Origin: JBQTII01 sp052387905
GTDB taxonomy: Bacteria > Actinomycetota > Actinomycetes > Sporichthyales > Sporichthyaceae
Length of the DNA: 64,000 nucleotides
Direction: 5' to 3'
Assembly (NCBI GenBank): GCA_052387905.1
Contig: JBQTIR010000010.1
Coordinates: 124,001-188,000, forward strand
The translations under genes and the position numbers were made by a program. Below the pieces are notes generated by a model. The model was not told the DNA's origin. It searched no databases and saw only the letters and a program-made list of their open reading frames with translations. Of this stretch, positions 59,152-64,000 are shown in pieces. Within the stretch, counting starts at the first letter, position 1. Every line of letters begins with the position of its first letter.

Positions 59152-59997
59152 AACTCTCACCTCGACAGCGACCCGGACCGCACCCCGGCCGAGCTCCTGG
59201 ACATCGCGGTCGCGCTGGCCCACTCGGCGGGTGAACTGCTGCTGCGCTACCGCGCTGCCGGCCGGCCGGCGACGGAGTCCAAGTCGACCCCCACCGATGT
59301 CGTCACCGCCGCCGACCGCGCCGCAGAGGCATTGATCTGCGAGGGGCTGGCACGCCTGCGGCCCGCGGACGGCATTCTCGGCGAGGAGGGCGCAGACACC
59401 CCCGGCACCTCGGGGATCCGCTGGATCGTGGACCCCCTCGACGGGACCGTGAACTACCTCTACGACCTCGGCGCCTGGGCGGTCAGCATCGGCGCGCAAC
59501 GTGCGGGGACCTCCGTTGCCGGGGTCGTCTTTGTGCCCTCGACCGGGCAGACCTTCTCCGCGACGCGGGGCGGCGGTGCGTTCTGCGACGGCCGCCGGCT
59601 ACAGATCGGCGAAGGCCCCGACCTGGACCGGGCGTTGGTGTCGACGGGCTTCGGCTACGACGCCCGCCGCCGTGCGCACCAGGTCGAGGTGTTGCGCCGC
59701 GTCCTGCCGGCCATCCGCGACATCCGCCGCCACGGCGCCTGCGCCGTCGATCTGTGCACGCTCGCCGAGGGCAGGATCGACGCCTATTACGAGCGTGGCG
59801 TCAACCCCTGGGACTGGGCAGCCGGGGGCCTGATCGCCACCGAGGCGGGGGCGCTGATCGGGGGTCTGCACGGCAACGAGCCGTCACACGACCTGCTGCT
59901 TGCGGCCGGGCCGCGGTTGTTCGGGCCCCTGCACGATCTCCTCGCCACGGCCGGCGCCGGCCACGAGAGCGGATTCATCGAACCGGTCACCGGATAG
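59149..59997 (+). CDS. suhB: Inositol-1-monophosphatase family protein
   Basis: Mg-dependent phosphatase of 282 residues. The metal sites are seen in LGEEGADTPG (about 79), IVDPLDGTVNYLYDLGAWAVSIG (about 96-118) and the C-terminal PWDWAAGGLIATEAGA (about 222). A TDVVTAADRAAE segment supplies the upstream helix. Could act on inositol phosphate, histidinol phosphate or fructose bisphosphate. It starts 22 bases after hemH. A second link to inositol in this window, although the gene belongs to the conserved hemH-dut block and not to the iol cluster. Confidence 0.9.
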   Translation: MNSHLDSDPDRTPAELLDIAVALAHSAGELLLRYRAAGRPATESKSTPTDVVTAADRAAEALICEGLARLRPADGILGEEGADTPGTSGIRWIVDPLDGTVNYLYDLGAWAVSIGAQRAGTSVAGVVFVPSTGQTFSATRGGGAFCDGRRLQIGEGPDLDRALVSTGFGYDARRRAHQVEVLRRVLPAIRDIRRHGACAVDLCTLAEGRIDAYYERGVNPWDWAAGGLIATEAGALIGGLHGNEPSHDLLLAAGPRLFGPLHDLLATAGAGHESGFIEPVTG

Positions 59998-60150
59998 GCG
60001 TGGCGCTCATCACGGGGTCCGGGTAGTACTCCCGGGGCGCCGGTGAGGCACAATCGCGGCCCCGGATGCATACTGCGCTGCTAACCCGCACCGCAGATCC
60101 GCCCGCCCCCGCTGGAACACAACGCACGCTGCCAGGAGAGCACTCAACCG

Positions 60151-60447
60151 ATGGCTACTGATTACGACGCTCCGCGCAAGACCGACGATGAGCTCAACGA
60201 GGACAGCATCGAGGAGCTCAAGTCCCGTCGCGTGGACAAGAGCGCCGGTGTCGTCGATGTGGACGAGGCCGACCTCGCCGAAGCGCATGAGCTGCCCGGG
60301 GCTGACCTCTCCGGGGAGGAACTCAGCGTCCGGGTGCTGCCCCGCCAGGCCGACGAGTTCACCTGCTCGTCGTGCTTCCTGGTCGCCCACCGCAGCCAAC
60401 TTGCCAGCGAGAAGGGCGACGTGTTGCTCTGCCGCGACTGCGCCTGA
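60151..60447 (+). CDS. DUF4193 family protein
   Basis: A 98-residue acidic actinobacterial protein, almost invariant in the group: MATDYDAPRKTDDELNED, VVDVDEADLAEAHELPG, and a C-terminal zinc-ribbon-like pair FTCSSCFLV and LLCRDCA. Function unknown. AGGAG lies 17 bases upstream and AGAG nearer, so initiation signals are modest. The 153-base gap before it holds its promoter (GCATACTGC near 60066 is a weak -10). Confidence 0.92.
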   Translation: MATDYDAPRKTDDELNEDSIEELKSRRVDKSAGVVDVDEADLAEAHELPGADLSGEELSVRVLPRQADEFTCSSCFLVAHRSQLASEKGDVLLCRDCA

Positions 60448-60474
60448 CCGGGCGGCCGTCGGCGGAGTTCGGTC

Positions 60475-60768
60475 CTAGAACTCGACCGGGCCGATGCCGG
60501 GGGGCAGCGCGCCGGTGGCCGAGCGCCATGTCGAGGCCGCACCCCGGGTGAGGATGAGCTTCACCACGCCCACCGTCGCTCCGGTGATCAGGGCCCACAG
60601 CAGGGCCTGCGACCACGTCGTGTCGGGGTTCTCCGGCTCGGGGGGAGGGTCCCCGCCGGTGGCCGCACGCCAGGCCGAGCCGACCGCCTTTTTGGTGAGC
60701 TTGCCGCCGACCAGCGCCGTCCCGGTCGCCAGGGCTCGCCACGCCATGGTCGCGCTGCCGTTGTCCAT
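60475..60768 (-). CDS. DUF4235 membrane protein
   Basis: A 97-residue protein. Two DUF4235 half-repeats are visible: WRALATGTALVGGKLTKKAVGSAWRAATG at 10-38 and a C-terminal ILTRGAASTWRSATG. A hydrophobic segment lies at about 54-72 (ALLWALITGATVGVVKLIL). Function unknown. It starts five bases after the DUF3093 stop, in the same operon. Confidence 0.85.
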   Translation of the reverse strand: MDNGSATMAWRALATGTALVGGKLTKKAVGSAWRAATGGDPPPEPENPDTTWSQALLWALITGATVGVVKLILTRGAASTWRSATGALPPGIGPVEF

Positions 60769-60773
60769 GGGAG

Positions 60774-61253
60774 TTAACGTACGCGGTCGCGTGCGGCGCT
60801 CAGCGCGGCCGCCAACGCCTGCGGGTCGCGCGTCGAGACGTACCAGTACGGGGTGCGGTCGGCAGGGTCGGCGACGTCGACCCGCACGGCGGTGGGCACG
60901 TAGCCACGTAGCACCAGGAAGGCCCGGGCGTCGGCGCGCGGACCGCGCAAGGCCCGGGACTGGTCAGGGTCCAACGGGTGCACCGCGCCGACCGCACTCA
61001 GCGGTAGCCGCCCGCGGCCGGCCCGGAATTCGCTCGGACCCACCGCCACCTCGAGGTCGCCGTAGCGCCGTAGCGCGTCGATGACCCCGCCGGTCAACAA
61101 CAGCGCGGTCGCGATCCCGGCGAACGGGCCGACGAACGCGTTCATCCCGACGGCAAAGACCACGACGAAGAACACCGGGATCAGCCACCACACCCAGGGC
61201 ACGCGCAGTCGTTCGGCGTAGGTCGGGGTCGCGGCCGGGCCAGGGGAGGTCAC
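60774..61253 (-). CDS. DUF3093 membrane protein
   Basis: A 159-residue actinobacterial protein with two hydrophobic helices (about 19-37 and 42-60) after YAERLRVPWVWWLIPVFF, and a soluble C-terminal domain ending YWYVSTRDPQALAAALSAARD. Starts with a GTG. It sits next to dut, divergently, in many actinomycetes. Function unknown. Confidence 0.87.
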   Translation of the reverse strand: MTSPGPAATPTYAERLRVPWVWWLIPVFFVVVFAVGMNAFVGPFAGIATALLLTGGVIDALRRYGDLEVAVGPSEFRAGRGRLPLSAVGAVHPLDPDQSRALRGPRADARAFLVLRGYVPTAVRVDVADPADRTPYWYVSTRDPQALAAALSAARDRVR

Positions 61254-61306
61254 GGCGTCAGCCTGACATCCCGGACCGCACCGGTGATGCCCTACCCTCG
61301 GGCAGC

Positions 61307-61804
61307 GTGGCGGCCGGGGAATCAGATGCGGGCTCCGAGCGTGTCGACGTCCTGGTGACGCGGCTGGACCCGGGCCTGCCGCTGCCGTCCTACGCCTACC
61401 CCGGCGATGCCGGCGCTGACCTGTGCGCGGCTGCCGATGTCGAGATCGCCCCGGGCGAGCGCGTCATGGTGGCGACCGGGATCGCGATCGCCCTGCCGGC
61501 GGGGTATGCAGCCTTCGTGCACCCCCGCTCGGGTTTGGCCCACCGGATGGGACTCGGCATCGTCAATGCGCCGGGTACCGTCGACGCTGGGTACCGCGGG
61601 GAGATCAAGGTGCTGCTGGTCAACCACGACCGCCGGCACTCGGCCCGGTTGTCCCGCGGGGACCGGATCGCCCAGCTGGTCATCCAACGGGTGGAGACCG
61701 CGGTATTTCACGAGGTCGCCACCCTGCCCGGGACGGCACGCGGCACCGGTGGACACGGTTCGAGCGGCGGATTCAGCAGTACTGCACCGACAGAGGGGAA
61801 CTGA
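61307..61804 (+). CDS. dut: dUTP diphosphatase
   Basis: Hydrolyses dUTP to dUMP and keeps uracil out of DNA. Trimeric dUTPase of 165 residues with all five motifs: AGADLCAA (I), HPRSGLAHRMG (II), GTVDAGYRGEI with the catalytic Asp (III), RGDRIAQLVIQRV (IV), and RGTGGHGSSGGF (V). Starts with a GTG. DUF3710 follows one base after its stop, as in other actinomycetes. Confidence 0.95.
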   Translation: MAAGESDAGSERVDVLVTRLDPGLPLPSYAYPGDAGADLCAAADVEIAPGERVMVATGIAIALPAGYAAFVHPRSGLAHRMGLGIVNAPGTVDAGYRGEIKVLLVNHDRRHSARLSRGDRIAQLVIQRVETAVFHEVATLPGTARGTGGHGSSGGFSSTAPTEGN

Positions 61805-61805
61805 G

Positions 61806-62681
61806 ATGGCATTGCGACGTCGTCGCAAGGACACCGGGTCCGATGGATCGGACGCCGAGCTCCAGTCACCGGGCGTGGAGTCCACCGACGCGGGGGACGC
61901 CGACACCGCGACGGAGCTGCCGGCCGAGGAGCTGGCGGCCGAGGAAAAGCCTGTCGAGGGTTTCGATGAGGACTGGCCCAGCATCGCCAAGGCCGACCGC
62001 GAGGGCGGCCCGTGGGATTCGGAGTCCATGGCCGAGGACAAGGTGGAACGCGTCGACCTCTCCGGCGTCCGCGTCCCGATCGTGGCGGGCATGGAGTTGC
62101 GCGCCGAGCTCACCGACGAACAGGAAGTCGTCGCGGTCACGTTGATCCTCGGACGCAGTGCCCTGCAGATCCAGCCGTTCGCCGCACCCCGCACCCTCGG
62201 GATCTGGGACGAGGTGCGCGATGAGATCGCGGAGGGGATCCGCGCCTCCGGTGGCACCGCCACCCTCACCTTCGGTCGATTCGGCGCCGAGCTCTGCGCC
62301 GATGTCGGCGTGGTGATGCCCGACGGCACGACGGGGGTGCAGACCGCTCGCTTCCTCGGCATCGACGGACCGCGCTGGTTCCTGCGCGCCGTGATCACCG
62401 GTGAGGCCGCCTCTGACGAGGTCGCACGCGCGCAGCTCGAGGACCTGCTCGCCGACGTGGTCGTCGTGCGCGGTGTCGACCCGATGGCCCCGCGCGAGCC
62501 GATCGCCTTGGCGCTGCCCGACATGGTCGAGGTCGGGGAGCCGGGTGAGGCGTTCGAGGCGACGGGCCCTGCAGAGGGTGCCGACGATGCCCCCTCCGAC
62601 GAGGACGCAGCGGCCCAGCCGAAGCGGATCGAGGACTTCAATCCGTTCGAACGCGGGCCCGAGATCACCGAAGTCCGCTGA
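61806..62681 (+). CDS. DUF3710 family protein
   Basis: A 291-residue actinobacterial protein. The N-terminal third is acidic and probably disordered (ELPAEELAAEEKPVEG); the DUF3710 domain (about 55-240) starts RVDLSGVRVPIVAGMELR and includes LQIQPFAAPRTLGIWDEVRDEIAEGI and FLGIDGPRWFLRAVITG. The tail is acidic again. Function unknown. Shares an operon with dut. Confidence 0.9.
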   Translation: MALRRRRKDTGSDGSDAELQSPGVESTDAGDADTATELPAEELAAEEKPVEGFDEDWPSIAKADREGGPWDSESMAEDKVERVDLSGVRVPIVAGMELRAELTDEQEVVAVTLILGRSALQIQPFAAPRTLGIWDEVRDEIAEGIRASGGTATLTFGRFGAELCADVGVVMPDGTTGVQTARFLGIDGPRWFLRAVITGEAASDEVARAQLEDLLADVVVVRGVDPMAPREPIALALPDMVEVGEPGEAFEATGPAEGADDAPSDEDAAAQPKRIEDFNPFERGPEITEVR

Positions 62682-62682
62682 G

Positions 62683-63105
62683 GTGGACCGGACGGGTTCA
62701 GGATCCGGCGAGGCCTCGACCGAGCCCGGTGGCGGCCGGCTGCGCCGCATGATCGGACGGCTCACCGCCAGCCGGGACGAACTGGAGGCGGCCGAGGCTC
62801 GCGACGGCGCGGTCGGCGCCGGCGGAACCCCGATCAACACCTGCGGGGACCGCGAGCTGGTCACGGTCGCCGGCACGCTGCGCACGGTCACGTTCCGCCC
62901 ACGGGCTGGCGTGCCCGCGTTGGAGGCCGAACTGTACGACGGATCCGGGACGGTCTCGCTGGTCTGGCTGGGCCGGCGGCGCATCGCCGGGGTCGAGCCG
63001 GGACGCGGGATACGCGTTCAGGGCCGAATCTCCTGCGGAGAGGGTCGTCAGGTGATCTTCAACCCGCGTTATGAGTTGCGGCCCGCGACCGGTGGACCCG
63101 CATGA
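62683..63105 (+). CDS. OB-fold nucleic-acid-binding domain protein
   Basis: A 140-residue protein with an OB fold (about 50-130: VTVAGTLRTVTFRPRAGVPALEAELYDGSGTVSLVWLGRR in outline, then RIRVQGRISC-type strand). Starts with a GTG one base after the DUF3710 stop and overlaps the next gene by ATGA. Similar to the RecG-wedge-like OB proteins found at this site in actinomycetes. Binding partner unknown. Confidence 0.85.
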   Translation: MDRTGSGSGEASTEPGGGRLRRMIGRLTASRDELEAAEARDGAVGAGGTPINTCGDRELVTVAGTLRTVTFRPRAGVPALEAELYDGSGTVSLVWLGRRRIAGVEPGRGIRVQGRISCGEGRQVIFNPRYELRPATGGPA

Positions 63106-63797
63106 GCGAGCGCAGCGAGTCACCAGCCGCGGACGTGACCACGGTCGAGCAGCTGGTCCGCAAACAGCTCTCCGCGGCACTGGGCGGGCCCCGGGGCGTC
63201 ATCGAGGCGGCAGTCCCCACCGCCACCTTCACGCTGTGCTACGTCATCTCCGACGCGCTCAAGCCGTCGCTGATGATCGCGGTCGGCTTGGCGTTGCTGC
63301 TGCTCCTCGTCCGGCTGGTCCAGCGCAGCACCGTCCAGTTCGTGCTCAATGCGGTCTTCGGCATCGGAATCGGTGCAGCGTTCGCGCTGCGCGCCGACAG
63401 CTCCGGTGGCGGCGACGACGGGGCACTCGCGTACTTCCTGCCCGGGATCCTCTACAACACCGCGTACTCCGTGGTCCTGCTCGCGACGGTGCTCATCCGG
63501 TGGCCGCTCGTCGGCTTCATGGTCGGCGCCGTCACCGGCGACCCCACCGCCTGGCGATCGGACCCGGCCATGGTCAAGCTCTGCAGCCGGCTCACGCTGC
63601 TGCTCGCCGCCCCGTGTGTCCTGCGGGTGCTCGTGCAGTACCCGCTGTATGAGGCCGGCGAGGTGGGTCTGCTCGGCACCGCCAAGATCGTGATGGGCTG
63701 GCCCTTGCAGGTGGCCGCCCTCGCTGCCATGGCGGCCCTGCTGGCGCGCGGGCGCACCCCGCTCACCACTCCTGCGACCGGCCCCTCGCCCAGCTGA
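63102..63797 (+). CDS. DUF3159 membrane protein
   Basis: A 231-residue protein with about five membrane helices (around 35-52, 56-72, 78-96, 112-132, 160-180, 200-215; one may not span). Family features are ALGGPRGVIEAAVPTATFTL and RWPLVGFMVGAVTGDPTAWR. Function unknown; possibly a transporter-like or intracellular septation-like membrane protein. The start codon overlaps the OB-fold gene stop. Confidence 0.88.
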   Translation: MSERSESPAADVTTVEQLVRKQLSAALGGPRGVIEAAVPTATFTLCYVISDALKPSLMIAVGLALLLLLVRLVQRSTVQFVLNAVFGIGIGAAFALRADSSGGGDDGALAYFLPGILYNTAYSVVLLATVLIRWPLVGFMVGAVTGDPTAWRSDPAMVKLCSRLTLLLAAPCVLRVLVQYPLYEAGEVGLLGTAKIVMGWPLQVAALAAMAALLARGRTPLTTPATGPSPS

Positions 63798-63810
63798 GTG
63801 CGCCCCGGCC

Positions 63811-64000
63811 TCAGGGCAGGTGGTGCGGGGAGAGCAAGTCCTCCAGCGCCGATTCGCGGTCCGGCGACGCGACGAAGAGCAACTCGTCGCCGGCCTCCAG
63901 CGGATCGTCGCGGCTGGGGACCAGGACCCGGTCCTGGCGGATGATCGTGACCAGGGCGGTGTCGGGGGGCCAGGCCACATCCCCGACACGGTTGCCGATC
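63811..64000 (-). CDS. TrkA-type potassium uptake protein, C-terminal part (cut by the window)
   Basis: The last 62 residues of a minus-strand gene: IGNRVGDVAWPPDTALVTII, then RQDRVLVPSRDDPLEAGDELLFVASPDRESALEDLLSPHHLP in outline. This is the RCK-C domain of TrkA/CeoB-type regulatory subunits, with the LEAGDELLFV signature. Convergent with the DUF3159 gene, the usual neighbour in actinomycetes. The N-terminal nucleotide-binding domain lies outside the window. Confidence 0.85.
   Translation of the reverse strand, partial: IGNRVGDVAWPPDTALVTIIRQDRVLVPSRDDPLEAGDELLFVASPDRESALEDLLSPHHLP

Noticed and set aside
1..64000. tRNA, rRNA, riboswitch or integrase attachment sites
   Set aside because: I saw no cloverleaf-like sequence with a CCA-proximal TTCRANY arm, no rRNA sequence, and no integrase or transposase gene.

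Overview
The window is high-GC DNA with dense genes, frequent GTG starts, short ATGA/GTGA overlaps and TAnnnT-type -10 boxes. The gene content (principal sigma factor of the HrdB type, SepH, DUF4193, DUF5998, DUF3710, DUF3159, coproporphyrin ferrochelatase) marks it as chromosome of an actinomycete. The order sigA - parE - parC - sepH - hemH - suhB - DUF4193 - dut - DUF3710 - OB-fold - DUF3159 - trkA follows the core-chromosome order I know from Streptomyces, but the catabolic left half and the interspersed repeats are unlike Streptomyces. I cannot assign a genus.

Layout. 0.2-5.7 kb: phenylacetyl-CoA epoxidase operon paaABCDE with thioesterase paaI and two TetR regulators; a promoter and a palindromic operator precede paaA. 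5.7-9.5 kb: methyltransferase and acyl-CoA dehydrogenase (minus strand), histidine phosphatase, MobA-like nucleotidyltransferase. 9.5-19.4 kb: myo-inositol catabolism (iolG-like, iolE, iolC, iolB, iolD, mmsA/iolA), interrupted by a minus-strand acyl-CoA-dehydrogenase-like gene and an epoxide hydrolase. 19.4-27.8 kb: small unknown protein, ROK kinase, then on the minus strand dinB - mprA - mprB - htrA/pepD - penicillin-binding protein, an envelope-stress and cell-wall block. 27.8-34.8 kb: small anchored protein, a one-chain 5-oxoprolinase broken by two single-base frameshifts, an ABC exporter and an HhH-GPD protein. 34.9-46.7 kb: sigA, glutamate-cysteine ligase-type enzyme, VOC protein, DUF4394 and DUF7455 proteins, parE, sodC, a second epoxide hydrolase and parC. 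46.8-53 kb: a Uma2 nuclease behind a perfect LexA/SOS box, a GNAT acetyltransferase, a SigE-type ECF sigma factor with its membrane partner, DUF5998, a phosphodiesterase and kynureninase. 53-64 kb: secreted glycosidase-like protein and polysaccharide deacetylase, sepH, hemH, suhB, DUF4193, DUF4235, DUF3093, dut, DUF3710, OB-fold, DUF3159 and the C-terminus of TrkA.

The least ordinary content is a set of palindromic repeat families. Family A is exactly 42 bp (three copies) and is read in the same frame as a 14-residue peptide; one copy forms the tail of PaaA and another lies in a 31-codon mini-ORF that joins iolG to iolE by ATGA overlaps. Family B is exactly 73 bp (three copies) with a symmetric 12-9-11-9-11-9-12 plan; one copy lies in a 48-codon mini-ORF that joins iolB to iolD in the same way. 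Family C (two copies) brackets the ECF sigma operon. Family D is a 63-bp tandem pair. Families A and B resemble, in behaviour, the palindromic elements that insert in frame in Rickettsia genes. No transposase, integrase, CRISPR array, rRNA or tRNA was recognised.
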